64,000 nucleotides of DNA from Microbacterium sp. AG1240. GTDB taxonomy: Bacteria; Actinomycetota; Actinomycetes; Actinomycetales; Microbacteriaceae. The notes beneath the pieces are model-generated. The model was not told the DNA's origin and did no database searches. It saw only the letters and a program-made list of their open reading frames with translations. The stretch spans positions 124,001 through 188,000 of the forward strand of contig NZ_RBXJ01000004.1 of the NCBI RefSeq assembly GCF_003635115.1, written 5' to 3'. The position numbers and the translations under genes are program-made. Below, piece after piece: positions 24,035 through 32,471 of this stretch (position 1 is the first letter of the stretch; every line of letters begins with the position of its first letter).

Positions 24035-24861
24035 CGGATCGTGGCGTCGAGGTCGACACGGACGACGGCGTGCACGGGGAGGTGGTCGGAGGGCCATCGG
24101 CCGTCGACGGGCTCGCCGTCGATGGCGGCGCGAAGCACCCGCACGTCTTCGGTTACGACGATCCAGTCGATGCGGGGAGCGTCGGCCCGAGGCCGGCCGT
24201 AGTTCACGAAGGTGCCCCACCTCGGGGTGAGGTGCATCCCGGCGCTCGCCCACGCGTCACGCAGGATGCCGCCCGACAGCAGCACGCGCAGCGCCGGCGA
24301 GGACGCCGCGGCGTTCAGGTCGCCCATGACGAGCACGGGTTCCTCCGCCTCCTCTGCTGCGCGCCGCACGATCTCGCTCGAGCGAACCCGCGCGGCCGCG
24401 GAGAAGGGGTCGAAGTGCGTGTTCATGACCCGGAAGCGCGCGTAGGTCGCACGGTCGCGGAAGAGGGCCGACACGACGATCCGCGGGACGACGGACCCCC
24501 ACGAGCGCGACCCGGGCTCGTGGGGCTGCGACGACAGGGCGGTTTGCTCGGCGTCGATCAGCTCGAGCCGTTTCGCGTCGTAGAACAGCGGGCAGGCCTC
24601 ACCGCGTCCATCGCGGTTGCGGCCGCGACCGATCGAGCGATAGCGCGATCCGAGTGCGGCCGCCACGAACGCCGCCTGATCGGGCATCGCCTCCTGCACG
24701 CCGAGAACCGTGGGCAGTTCCGCGGCGAGCAGGGCACGCAGGGGTTCCCGCCGCCGTGACCACCGGTCGGCCGGACGAGGATCGATGCCGAGGCGTCGGC
24801 GGATGTTGTAGGTCATGACGTGCAGCTCGGGTGCGTCGACCCGTCCGACCACGCCCGTCAT
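24031..24861 (-). CDS. Endonuclease/exonuclease/phosphatase-family protein
   Basis: 276 aa of the EEP (DNase I-like) fold. Seen are MTYNIRRRL, LGVQEAMPDQ (metal-binding Glu), NTHFDPFS, LVMGDLNAAA (GDxN) and WPSDHLPVHA (SDH, catalytic His). These can be nucleases, sphingomyelinase-like or inositol phosphatases; substrate unknown. It overlaps the genes before and after by 4 bp, so it is coupled to a glycosyltransferase and a YjdF-like membrane protein. Confidence 0.88.
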   Translation of the reverse strand: MTGVVGRVDAPELHVMTYNIRRRLGIDPRPADRWSRRREPLRALLAAELPTVLGVQEAMPDQAAFVAAALGSRYRSIGRGRNRDGRGEACPLFYDAKRLELIDAEQTALSSQPHEPGSRSWGSVVPRIVVSALFRDRATYARFRVMNTHFDPFSAAARVRSSEIVRRAAEEAEEPVLVMGDLNAAASSPALRVLLSGGILRDAWASAGMHLTPRWGTFVNYGRPRADAPRIDWIVVTEDVRVLRAAIDGEPVDGRWPSDHLPVHAVVRVDLDATIR

Positions 24862-25673
24862 CGGGCTCTCACCGGCACGGCCCGGCCGCGACGTGCCGTT
24901 GCCCGGTTCAGCGCGACGCGAACCCAGCGGTGAGGAGGGAAATCGTGGGGCCAGTGCACGGTCACCGTGCGGAACCCCCGGTCGATCCGCCGCCGGAACC
25001 CCGAGAGACTCGAGAAGGGACGCATCGACATGCCCATGGCCGCGGTCGGGAGCCGCCCGATGCGGTGGCGCTCGCCGAGGTGGAACGCGAGGTCGACGTC
25101 GTCGTGCAGCATCGCGTCGTGCCGGTGCACCGCAGAGCGAACGTCGATCCACGCTTCCCGCCGCAGCGCCACGTTCGAGCCGAAGAGCGGAAGGTGCCCG
25201 AGAGCCGGAGCGGTGACGAGGATGTAGGCGAGGAGGTAGGCGAAGGCGAGCGGACGGCGCAGCATCCGTGGTCCGTCGATGAAGCGTGCGCCACCGGTGA
25301 ACGCCGCAACGTGCGGCTGACGGGAGAACGCGGACAGGACCATCTCGATCCACGTCGCGTCGGGGACGCAGTCGGCGTCGAGACGGAGGATGATCTCGCC
25401 GGTGGCGGCGTCGTAGCCGAGAGCGCTGGCCGCGGGTATGCCCGGACGCACGCACGGCACGACGCGCGCACCGGCACGGCGTGCGACCTCTGCCGATGCG
25501 TCGACCGAGCCGTTGTCGACGACGATCGTCTCGTCGGCGAGGCGCGTCTGGCCGGCTAGGGCGGTGAGGCACCGTGCGAGCGCAACGGCGTCGTCTTTCA
25601 CGGGGATCACCACCGATACGGTCACGTAGACGGACGACGCCCGGGGGCTGCGTCGTTCGGGGATGGTCGTCAC
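24858..25673 (-). CDS. Family 2 glycosyltransferase
   Basis: 271 aa, GT-A fold. VSVVIPVKDDAVALARCL, ETIVVDNGSVD and the nucleotide-sugar/metal motif RLDADCVP are visible, plus a helix near the middle (LAFAYLLAYILVTAPAL) that may touch the membrane. GTG at 25673 with CGAGGAGA before it; earlier in-frame starts have no such site. First gene of the GT2-EEP-YjdF operon, perhaps making an envelope glycolipid. Confidence 0.87.
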   Translation of the reverse strand: MTTIPERRSPRASSVYVTVSVVIPVKDDAVALARCLTALAGQTRLADETIVVDNGSVDASAEVARRAGARVVPCVRPGIPAASALGYDAATGEIILRLDADCVPDATWIEMVLSAFSRQPHVAAFTGGARFIDGPRMLRRPLAFAYLLAYILVTAPALGHLPLFGSNVALRREAWIDVRSAVHRHDAMLHDDVDLAFHLGERHRIGRLPTAAMGMSMRPFSSLSGFRRRIDRGFRTVTVHWPHDFPPHRWVRVALNRATARRGRAVPVRAR

Positions 25674-25732
25674 GGCGTCTCCTCGGCGGCTGACCAGCCA
25701 CGCTACCGCCGTCCCGCTGCGGCCTCGGGCCG

Positions 25733-25761
25733 TTGACACGCTGCACGTCGCGGCATAGCTC
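25733..25761 (+). promoter_or_regulatory. Sigma70-type promoter
   Basis: TTGACA (25733-25738), 17 bp, TAGCTC (25756-25761). It lies 23 bp before the gene at 25785. Confidence 0.55.
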
Positions 25762-25784
25762 TCCGATGCGATGATGGGCCGACC

Positions 25785-26093
25785 ATGACCGACGACGAAC
25801 GCTGGCTGGTCATCGACGGACGTCGGTGGCGCCGCACCGACCCCTGCCTGCCCGACGACCTCGCCGCGGCCCTGCGCTCCCACCTCGGGAAGGGGCGCTC
25901 GGGCGTGGGAGTGGCCAAACGCGCCGGCGATGATGCTGCTGTCGCCGCGGCCCGGCATCGCGTCGGACTCGCGAAGCACGGACTCGGAGAACGCGGTCCG
26001 TACTGGTGGGACGAACCCGAGCACGACCGCGTCGCACGCGCTCGCGCGGCCCTCGCCGAACTGGACGGCCTCGAATCCGCGGCGGGACGGTGA
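25785..26093 (+). CDS. Conserved actinobacterial hypothetical protein
   Basis: 102 aa. The pattern DERWLVIDGRRWRRTDPCLPDDLAAALRSHLG then RVGLAKHGLGERG recurs in actinobacteria; relatives carry names such as biopolymer transporter, which the sequence does not support because there is no membrane helix or other transport feature. Soluble, mixed charge, probably helical. It sits downstream of a clear TTGACA promoter, divergent from the GT2 operon. Confidence 0.75.
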   Translation: MTDDERWLVIDGRRWRRTDPCLPDDLAAALRSHLGKGRSGVGVAKRAGDDAAVAAARHRVGLAKHGLGERGPYWWDEPEHDRVARARAALAELDGLESAAGR

Positions 26094-26194
26094 GCCTGTC
26101 GCACCGTTCACGCCCGGTGTCAACGGCGTGCGTCGGCGCGTGCGGGGGCGTTGCATAGGGGCATACCTCGACCCACCCCTGGAAAGGCCGCGTC

Positions 26195-26677
26195 ATGATC
26201 GCAACCCCCTCCGAACTCGAGAAGCTCAACAGCCTCCTCAAGGACTTCCGCTTCGCGATGCTCACCAGCCGTGATGAGGACGGCAAGCTGACCGCGCACC
26301 CGCTCACCGTGCAGGAGAGCGAGTTCGACGGCGACCTGTGGTTCATCATCGGCCGTCACGCGTCAGCGGTGGAGCACGTCTCCCGTGACGCGAACGTCGG
26401 CGTCTCCTTCAGCTCGAACGACTCGTGGCTGTCCCTGGCGGGCACGGCCAGTATCGTCGACGACGGTGCGAAGCTGCGCGAGCTGTGGAACCCGGCCGTG
26501 GAAGCCTGGTTCCCCGAGGGGCCCGAAGACCCCGATGTCACCCTCCTCAAGGTGGACACCGTCAGCGGCGAGTACTGGGACAGCCCCGGCGGCAAGGTCG
26601 CCACGATCGTCGCTCTGGTGAAGCACAAGGTCACGGGTGAGAAGTACGAGGGCGACAACGAGAAGTTCGATCTCTGA
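26195..26677 (+). CDS. Pyridoxamine 5'-phosphate oxidase-like general stress protein
   Basis: 160-aa split beta-barrel of the general stress protein 26 group. LKDFRFAMLTSRDEDGKLTAHPLTV at the N-terminus and VSFSSNDSWLSLAGTA are the flavin-binding strands; KVDTVSGEYWDSPGGKVATIVALVK is the typical C-terminal block. These bind FMN or FAD, with function in stress unclear. ATG at 26195 preceded by GGAAAGG. Confidence 0.9.
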   Translation: MIATPSELEKLNSLLKDFRFAMLTSRDEDGKLTAHPLTVQESEFDGDLWFIIGRHASAVEHVSRDANVGVSFSSNDSWLSLAGTASIVDDGAKLRELWNPAVEAWFPEGPEDPDVTLLKVDTVSGEYWDSPGGKVATIVALVKHKVTGEKYEGDNEKFDL

Positions 26678-26719
26678 CGCGACCACACGCGCGGATTGGA
26701 GGGGGGCGCCGAGCTTGCG

Positions 26720-26725
26720 TACGCT
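26720..26725 (+). promoter_or_regulatory. Candidate -10, leaderless trhO transcript
   Basis: TACGCT-GAGCCG-GTG. Confidence 0.5.
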
Positions 26726-26731
26726 GAGCCG

Positions 26732-27472
26732 GTGCCCTCCGTCCTGAACGTCTCGGCGTACCTGTTCACGCCCATCGACGATGCGGGCGCTCTGCGCCCG
26801 GTGCTGCGAACGCGTGCCGTCGATGCGGGGCTGAAGGGCACGATCCTCCTCGCCGAGGAAGGTATCAACCTGTTCCTCGCCGGCGAAGAGAGGCACCTGC
26901 GCGCATTCCTCGCGCAACTGACCGCCGACGAGCGATTCGCCGCGCTCGCGCCGAAGGAGAGCTGGTCGAGCGCGCAGCCGTTCCGCAAGATGCTCGTCAA
27001 GGTCAAGCGCGAGATCATCCGCATGGACCGCCCCGCAGTCCGCCCTGTCGCCGGCCGCGCCCCGGCCGTCGATGCCGAGACGCTTCGTCGTTGGCTCGAT
27101 CGCGGTCACGACGATCGCGGGCGCGAGGTGGTGCTGCTCGACACGCGCAATGCGTTCGAGGTCGACTACGGCACCTTCGACGGCGCGCTGAGCTGGGGTA
27201 TCGAACGCTTCACGCAGTTCCCGGATGCTGCGGTCTCCCACCGCGACGACCTGACCGGCAAGACGGTCGTGAGTTTCTGCACCGGTGGCATCCGCTGCGA
27301 GAAGGCCGCCATCCATCTCCGGGAGGAGGGGGTGGACGCCTACCAGCTCGACGGGGGCATCCTCGGCTATTTCGAGCGGGTCGGACGCGCCCACTGGAGC
27401 GGCGACTGCTTCGTCTTCGACGAGCGCGAGGCATTGACGCCCGGGCTCGCGCCGCGCGAGGTCGACGCGTGA
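26732..27472 (+). CDS. trhO: tRNA uridine-34 hydroxylase, TrhO/YceA type
   Basis: 246 aa. An N-terminal ferredoxin-like part (GTILLAEEGINLFLAG) is followed by a rhodanese domain (VVLLDTRNAFEVDYGTFDGAL) with the reactive Cys in SFCTGGIRCEKA. This order and length match TrhO, which makes 5-hydroxyuridine at the tRNA wobble position using O2. GTG start at 26732 with TACGCT 6 nt upstream. It overlaps a DUF3054 gene by 4 bp (GTGA). Confidence 0.92.
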   Translation: MPSVLNVSAYLFTPIDDAGALRPVLRTRAVDAGLKGTILLAEEGINLFLAGEERHLRAFLAQLTADERFAALAPKESWSSAQPFRKMLVKVKREIIRMDRPAVRPVAGRAPAVDAETLRRWLDRGHDDRGREVVLLDTRNAFEVDYGTFDGALSWGIERFTQFPDAAVSHRDDLTGKTVVSFCTGGIRCEKAAIHLREEGVDAYQLDGGILGYFERVGRAHWSGDCFVFDEREALTPGLAPREVDA

Positions 27473-27861
27473 CGGACCGCGCGACCTCGGGCCGGCCGAC
27501 GGGTCTGAGGGTGGCGGCGGCGTTCGCTCTCGACGCCGCGCTGGTGGTCGCCTTCGCCGCGACCGGGCGTGCGACGCACGACGGCGACGTGTGGAGCGGG
27601 CTCGCGGCGACGGCGTGGCCGTTCCTCGCCGCTCTCGCCCTGGGGTGGCTCGTCACTCGCGCGTGGCGGGGGCCGGCCGCGCCCGTCCGGGTCGGAATCG
27701 GCGTCTGGGTGACGACGGTCGTGGGAGGGATGCTGCTGCGGGCGCTGTCAGGACAGGGGACCGCGGTCGCCTTCGTGGTCGTAGCGACGCTGACCCTGTT
27801 CGCAGCTCTCGTGGGCTGGCGGTTCATCGCGGCGCTCGTTCGGCGTTCGCGGTCGCGTTGA
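27469..27861 (+). CDS. DUF3054-family membrane protein
   Basis: 130 aa with four helices (VAAAFALDAALVVAFAATG, AATAWPFLAALALGWLV, VGIGVWVTTVVGGMLLRA, FVVVATLTLFAALVGWRFI). Conserved actinobacterial family without known role. The GTG start overlaps the trhO stop, so the two are coupled. Confidence 0.87.
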   Translation: MTDRATSGRPTGLRVAAAFALDAALVVAFAATGRATHDGDVWSGLAATAWPFLAALALGWLVTRAWRGPAAPVRVGIGVWVTTVVGGMLLRALSGQGTAVAFVVVATLTLFAALVGWRFIAALVRRSRSR

Positions 27862-28016
27862 CGGGCCGCACTCTCCGAGTGTTCGCGCCTGCGGAGTGGT
27901 CACCGAGAGGGCGGCGATGAGCTCGGCCGGGTTCTCGATCCAACTGACCCACGGGGTCGTACTGCCGGCCCTCGGAGTCTCCGCAACGACGGAGGAGGCG
28001 CGAGGGCCAAGACCGA

Positions 28017-28046
28017 CCGGCCGGACAGCTCGCGCTGCCCGGCCGG
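28017..28046 (-). terminator. Hairpin terminator of cspA
   Basis: CCGGCCGG arms (28017-28024 and 28039-28046) with an inner CAGC/GCTG pair form a stem just past the cspA stop. Confidence 0.7.
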
Positions 28047-28053
28047 AGAAGTC

Positions 28054-28257
28054 TCAGAGGGGGCGAATGTTCGCAGCCTGCATACCCTTGGGTCCGCGCT
28101 CAGCGTCGAACTCCACCTTCTGGTTCTCCTGGAGCTCCTTGAAGCCGCTGCCGGCGATCGCGCTGAAGTGCGCGAACAGGTCGGCGGAGCCGTCATCGGG
28201 AGCGATGAAGCCGAAGCCCTTTTCGGAGTTGAACCATTTCACGGTGCCAGTGGCCAT
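28054..28257 (-). CDS. cspA: Cold shock protein, CspA family
   Basis: 67-aa single cold-shock domain. RNP1 (KGFGFIA) and RNP2 (LFAHFSAI) RNA-binding motifs are intact, with TGTVKWFN at the start. It binds single-stranded RNA/DNA and melts mRNA structure. The ribosome site AAGGAAG lies before the ATG. A long upstream stretch that may include a small gene precedes it. Confidence 0.96.
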   Translation of the reverse strand: MATGTVKWFNSEKGFGFIAPDDGSADLFAHFSAIAGSGFKELQENQKVEFDAERGPKGMQAANIRPL

Positions 28258-28288
28258 CGTGTTCTTCCTTTTTCTTTTCGGGCCGCAT

Positions 28289-28609
28289 TCAGCGACCGTG
28301 TGTGCCGCTCCGACGTGTGCGGAGCGGACGGATGAGGCTCAACGAACGCGACCGGCGCGGGGTGACCCGGCGCGTGGCGATCGTTGCGCGAGCTTCTTCT
28401 ACCGTGGTCTGCGCGAGTGCGGCAGACGCGTGGCGACCGAGGTCTTCTCCGACGGGGCCGTGCGCGTCGTAGCCGTCGGCTGCGGTGGCGACGAACCCGG
28501 CGTACTCACCGGCATCGGTGGCGACGAGGATGTCGGCATCGGCCTGGCGCCAGTGAACGGATGAAGAGGAGGAGCGGGGTGTGAAGGGAGGTACGGTGAC
28601 GAGCGTCAA
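28289..28609 (-). CDS. Small conserved-looking protein upstream of cspA
   Basis: 106 aa from a TTG start. The core [44 protein letters not shown] resembles short actinobacterial proteins of the type 'W-x-x-A-D-x-x-V-A-T-x-x-G-E-Y-A-G-F', which is my recollection, not a search. The last ~25 residues are Arg/Ser-rich. It ends 31 bp before cspA on the same strand, so it could share the transcript. The weak start and lack of a ribosome site leave the exact start open; the upstream region of cspA alone is an alternative. Confidence 0.5.
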   Translation of the reverse strand: MTLVTVPPFTPRSSSSSVHWRQADADILVATDAGEYAGFVATAADGYDAHGPVGEDLGRHASAALAQTTVEEARATIATRRVTPRRSRSLSLIRPLRTRRSGTHGR

Positions 28610-28799
28610 AACAAGCTTTCAGCAGGGCGGAGGAGGCGACACGATGGTGCTCTCACTACGCAAAATCTAGGGGTTATATGAGCCGTCTCAGACGGGGAAG
28701 AACGTCGGGGTTGCTGTTCTCTACATTGAGGCAGAGGGTTTCGACGCGGGGCCCCGGATCGGGACATGGCCAACGCTACCACGCCCCTCGACCGCTCGG
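28610..28799. other. Gap with promoter-like and dyad sequence
   Basis: No gene recognised. On the minus strand TATAAC (28673-28678) could be a -10, and the 13-bp dyad CCGTCTCAGACGG (28683-28695) lies just upstream where a -35/-10 spacer would be. It may drive the small gene and cspA. The rest shows nothing. Confidence 0.3.
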
Positions 28800-30077
28800 C
28801 TAGGGGCGATCGTCGATCGCTCTCTCGCGGCCGGCGGCCAGGATCGCGCGCGCGGCCCGCTCTCCGGAGGCGAGGGCGCCCTGGATCGACGCGGTGGCGC
28901 GGTGGTCGCCCGCCACGAAGACCGCGTCGGCGATCCTCGCGCGCGTCGTCGCGCGCAAGGGAGCCGCTTGCGCGGGGAGGGCGAAGGGGATGTCGTCGCG
29001 ACGTAGCAGGGTCCACGACGCCGCACCCGTCTGCCAGATCTCGCCGAGCTGACGGCGCACATCGGTTTCCGTCGCCTGTTCGACGCCGTCGGCGCGCAGC
29101 AGACAGGTCGCCTGCACGAGGTGGCGTCCGCGCGGTGCGTACGACGCGATGGAGTTCGACATCACCGCCGTGTTCACGATCGGACCGCGCCTGCGGGCGT
29201 CGACACTGATCATCGCGGACGCTGCGGGAGCGGTGTCGGTCGCGAACCACCACGTCTGCAGTCCGCGCATCGGCGGGCGAGGCAGATCGATGAGGTCGGA
29301 GACCGCGTCGGGTCCGACCGCGACGACGACGAGAGCGGCGGAGATCGCGTCACCGCCGTCGACGTCGACCTGCACCCCGCCCGAGTCGGGCCGCAGGCGC
29401 GATACCCGCTGGCCGAGTCTGATGCCGACCCCCTCGGCGGTCGCGGTGAGTGCGAGCTGCGCGGGAAGCGCGCCGATTCCGCGCTCGGGGAGCCCCGGGC
29501 GTCCGAGGACGAACATGCGCATCAGCAGACGGACGAAGGCGTCGGATGTGGTCTGCGAATCGTCGGCGAGCACCCCGGTGAGAAACGGCGCGAGCACCTC
29601 GGTGCGAAGCGTGCCGAACAGTCGTGCTCGATCCCACCCCTCCCGCAGCGTTCGGTCGGGCGCAGCCATCATGGTGCGCGGGCCCAGCAGTGCCGGTGCC
29701 AACCAGCGGGCGAGGGCAACAGCATCCGCCCCGCCGATCAGGCCGCTTCGGAGGGTCTCGAGGATGCTCGCGGGGTGCCGCAGCGGGTGGGCGATCTCTG
29801 CGACGGTGCGCTCCCGGCGCACGCGCACGCCGACCGGGAAGCGCTGCAGGCGGAGGGCCGCGATGTCGACCCCGCGCTGCATCGCCGGGTAGGCGGGGTT
29901 GAGCACGTGGAACCCGCGGTCGAGAAGGAAGCCGTCGACCTCGTCGGTGCGCTGGCGCCCGCCCACGGCGTCGCCCGCCTCGAGCACGACCACGTCGCGA
30001 CCGGCTCGAGCGAGGTCTGTCGCGCAGCGCAGACCCGCAAGGCCCGCGCCGATCACGATCACGTCGTGCGTGTGCAT
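28800..30077 (-). CDS. NAD(P)/FAD-dependent oxidoreductase, phytoene desaturase-like
   Basis: 425 aa. The N-terminal FAD site DVIVIGAGLAGLRCATDLARAG and the second motif VLEAGDAVGGRQRT (GG-doublet) place it with amine oxidase/phytoene desaturase-type flavoproteins; the C-terminal VFVAGDHRATASIQGALASGERAA is the closing FAD-contact motif. No carotenoid genes are near, so substrate is open. The ATG at 30077 has TAGGCT 6 nt upstream. Confidence 0.88.
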   Translation of the reverse strand: MHTHDVIVIGAGLAGLRCATDLARAGRDVVVLEAGDAVGGRQRTDEVDGFLLDRGFHVLNPAYPAMQRGVDIAALRLQRFPVGVRVRRERTVAEIAHPLRHPASILETLRSGLIGGADAVALARWLAPALLGPRTMMAAPDRTLREGWDRARLFGTLRTEVLAPFLTGVLADDSQTTSDAFVRLLMRMFVLGRPGLPERGIGALPAQLALTATAEGVGIRLGQRVSRLRPDSGGVQVDVDGGDAISAALVVVAVGPDAVSDLIDLPRPPMRGLQTWWFATDTAPAASAMISVDARRRGPIVNTAVMSNSIASYAPRGRHLVQATCLLRADGVEQATETDVRRQLGEIWQTGAASWTLLRRDDIPFALPAQAAPLRATTRARIADAVFVAGDHRATASIQGALASGERAARAILAAGRERAIDDRP

Positions 30078-30083
30078 GCCGCG

Positions 30084-30089
30084 AGCCTA
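30084..30089 (-). promoter_or_regulatory. Candidate -10, leaderless flavoprotein transcript
   Basis: TAGGCT-CGCGGC-ATG on the minus strand. Confidence 0.55.
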
Positions 30090-30139
30090 GGCGCGCCGCT
30101 CGGATCGCGACGAGGGCTTGCCGGTCGGCGCGCGAGGAC

Positions 30140-31219
30140 TCACCAGCCGCCGCGTGTCGGCGTGTGGCCCTCTCTCGCGTCGTCGGGCATGGCCATCTCG
30201 GCGCGCACACCGAGCAGACGCACCGCACGATCCGGGTCGATCTTCGCCACGAGCGCCATCGCCTCCGCGATCACGGCCGCGCGGTCGTCCGTCGTCGCCA
30301 CGCGGCGCGTGAACGTCTTCGTGGCGAAGGGGGCGTATCGCACCTTCAGGCCGAGGCCCACGACGGGGCGCTGCTCGGCGGCGACGTCATCCAGCACCTG
30401 GTCGAGCATCGAGCTCACCGCGCGCTCGATGTCGGCCCGGTCGACGAGGTCGATCTGGAACGTCGTCTCACGGCTGTGACCGCGCGCCACCCACGGAGTG
30501 TCGTCGACCTCGGTTGAGCCCTCGCCGCGACCGAGCTGCCGGTACCAGAGCCCCATCTTCGGCCCGAATTCGGCGGTGAGAAGGTCTGTCTCGGCGTCGG
30601 CGAGCTGCGAGACGGTGAGGATGCCGTGGGCGGCGAGTCGGCGCGAGACCTTCGAGCCCACACCCCAGAGCTCCCGGGTCGGAAGGTCGCCCATCACCGA
30701 CGACCAGTTCTCGGCCGTCAGGCGGAAGACACCGCGGGGTTTTCCGAAGTCGGTCGCGATCTTCGCTCTGACGAGGGTGTCGCCGATCCCCACGCTGCAG
30801 TGCAACAGGGTGCGTTCGAGCACGGCGGCCTGGATCGCGCGCGCGTAGGCCTCCGGTTCGGCGGTGTGGATCCCGACGAACGCTTCGTCCCACCCCAGCA
30901 CCTGCACGGTGGCACCCGGTTGCGCGCGCAGCGTCGCCATGACCTGCTCGGACGCCGCGGTGTAAGCCGGAGCGTCGACCGGGAGCAGGACGGCGTCGGG
31001 CGCCTTCCGCGCGGCGATCCGCAGCGGCATCCCCGAACCGACGCCGAACGCGCGCGCCTCGTACGACGCCGTCGACACGACGGCGCGCTCCGTGGGGTCG
31101 CCTCGCCCGCCCACGATGACGGGCTTTCCGGCGAGCTCGGGTCGCCGCAGCACCTCGACGGCGGCGATGAACTGGTCGAGGTCGACGTGCAGCACCCAGG
31201 ATGCGGCGTCACCACTCAT
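30140..31219 (-). CDS. dinB: DNA polymerase IV (Y family)
   Basis: 359-aa translesion polymerase. The catalytic acids are in HVDLDQFIAAVE and LGWDEAFV; CSVGIGDTLVRAKIATDFGKP and the HhH region LPTRELWGVGSKVSRRLAAHGI follow, then the little-finger domain. The usual YLD after the DEA is VGI here. There is no beta-clamp motif I can confirm at the C-terminus (ends GHTPTRGGW). ATG at 31219; CACACT 6 nt upstream may be the -10. Confidence 0.93.
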   Translation of the reverse strand: MSGDAASWVLHVDLDQFIAAVEVLRRPELAGKPVIVGGRGDPTERAVVSTASYEARAFGVGSGMPLRIAARKAPDAVLLPVDAPAYTAASEQVMATLRAQPGATVQVLGWDEAFVGIHTAEPEAYARAIQAAVLERTLLHCSVGIGDTLVRAKIATDFGKPRGVFRLTAENWSSVMGDLPTRELWGVGSKVSRRLAAHGILTVSQLADAETDLLTAEFGPKMGLWYRQLGRGEGSTEVDDTPWVARGHSRETTFQIDLVDRADIERAVSSMLDQVLDDVAAEQRPVVGLGLKVRYAPFATKTFTRRVATTDDRAAVIAEAMALVAKIDPDRAVRLLGVRAEMAMPDDAREGHTPTRGGW

Positions 31220-31225
31220 GAGGCC

Positions 31226-31231
31226 AGTGTG
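31226..31231 (-). promoter_or_regulatory. Candidate -10, leaderless dinB transcript
   Basis: CACACT-GGCCTC-ATG; a weaker match to TANNNT. Confidence 0.35.
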
Positions 31232-31265
31232 CTCCGCACCGACGACATCCGCACGCCGCATACGA

Positions 31266-31300
31266 CGAGAGCCGCGACCCCTGCGGGATCGCGGCTCTCG
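31266..31300 (-). terminator. Hairpin terminator of msrB-msrA
   Basis: About 15 bp of pairing with one bulge and a CTGC loop, 13 bp after the msrA stop. The arms are CGAGAGCCGCGACCC and its near-complement. Confidence 0.75.
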
Positions 31301-31312
31301 TTCGCGCTCGGG

Positions 31313-31867
31313 TCAGGCTGACGCCTCGGCGCGCTTCGGCAGCACCCAGCCGGGGCGCACGAAGTGGCACGTGTAGCCGTGCGGGATGCGGATGAGGTAG
31401 TCCTGGTGCTCCGGCTCGGCCTCCCAGAACGGACCCTCGGGCTCGATCGTGGTGACGGTCCTGTTCGGCCAGAGCCCGGATGCGTCGACGTCGGCGATGG
31501 TGTCGCGGGCGACCTGCTCCTGCTCGGGGGAGAGCGGGAAGATCGCCGAGCGGTAACTCGTGCCGACGTCGTTGCCCTGACGGTTCAGGGTCGACGGGTC
31601 GTGGATCTGGAAGAAGAACGCCAGGATGTCGCGGTACGTGGTCTTCGTGGGGTCGAAGACGATCTCCACCGCCTCGGCATGGCCGTCGTGGTTGCGGTAG
31701 GTGGCGTGGTCGTTCGTGCCGCCGGTGTAGCCGACGCGCGTGTCGAGCACGCCCGGCTGGCGGCGGATGAGGTCCTCGACGCCCCAGAAGCACCCGCCGG
31801 CGAGAACCGCCGTTTCGGTGCCCGGGGTGCGGGTGATGGCTCCGGTGTCGCTGGGTCCGCTGGTCAT
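31313..31867 (-). CDS. msrA: Peptide methionine (S)-S-oxide reductase
   Basis: 184 aa. The active-site motif GGCFWG is at about residues 24-29 (catalytic Cys), and VGYTGG and [11 protein letters not shown] follow. It repairs the S-epimer of methionine sulfoxide. The gene overlaps msrB by 4 bp (ATGA), so the pair is made together for both epimers. A hairpin ends the unit. Confidence 0.96.
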   Translation of the reverse strand: MTSGPSDTGAITRTPGTETAVLAGGCFWGVEDLIRRQPGVLDTRVGYTGGTNDHATYRNHDGHAEAVEIVFDPTKTTYRDILAFFFQIHDPSTLNRQGNDVGTSYRSAIFPLSPEQEQVARDTIADVDASGLWPNRTVTTIEPEGPFWEAEPEHQDYLIRIPHGYTCHFVRPGWVLPKRAEASA

Positions 31868-32340
31868 GATGCGATCTCTCCTTCATTGTCACTGAGCGTG
31901 TCGAAGTGTGTCAGGTAGGCGCCGTAGCCCTGCGCCTCGAGCTCGGCGACGGGCACGAACCGCAGTGCGGCCGAGTTCATGCAGTAGCGCAATCCTCCCG
32001 CATCACGGGGGCCGTCGTCGAAAAGGTGCCCCAGGTGGCTGTCGGCGCCGGCCGATCTCACCTCGGTGCGCTTCATCCAGAGCGAGCGGTCGGTCTTCTC
32101 GGTCACGACGGACGGGGCGATGGGCTTGGTGAAGCTCGGCCATCCCGATCCGCTCTCGAACTTGTCGGATGACGAGAAGAGCGGCTGGCCGGAGACCACA
32201 TCGACGTAGATGCCGGCTTCGTGGTTGTCCCAGTACCGGTTGCGGAACGCGGGCTCCGTGGCGTCCTCCTGCGTGACGCGGTATTCGTTCGGGGTGAGGC
32301 GGCTCAGCGCCTCGGGAGTCTTTCGGTAGTCGGTGCTCAC
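31864..32340 (-). CDS. msrB: Peptide methionine (R)-S-oxide reductase
   Basis: 158 aa. The catalytic Cys is in [11 protein letters not shown] and the substrate region [12 protein letters not shown] and [10 protein letters not shown] are intact. The four zinc cysteines of E. coli-type MsrB are absent (VVSG and RSAGAD where CxxC pairs would be), so this is the zinc-free form, and the SGCG resolving Cys is Ser. GTG start at 32340; overlaps msrA. Confidence 0.95.
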   Translation of the reverse strand: MSTDYRKTPEALSRLTPNEYRVTQEDATEPAFRNRYWDNHEAGIYVDVVSGQPLFSSSDKFESGSGWPSFTKPIAPSVVTEKTDRSLWMKRTEVRSAGADSHLGHLFDDGPRDAGGLRYCMNSAALRFVPVAELEAQGYGAYLTHFDTLSDNEGEIAS

Positions 32341-32471
32341 GGTGTCCTCCTCGGATCGCGCCCGCTGGCTGCGGCGTCACTGGAGAGAACGGACGCGGCC
32401 CCGGTTTTGGTCCCTCGAACCTGGGAGCGAGGTGTGAGTTCGCCAGGCCCGCGACGAAGGAGGATGGTCGC

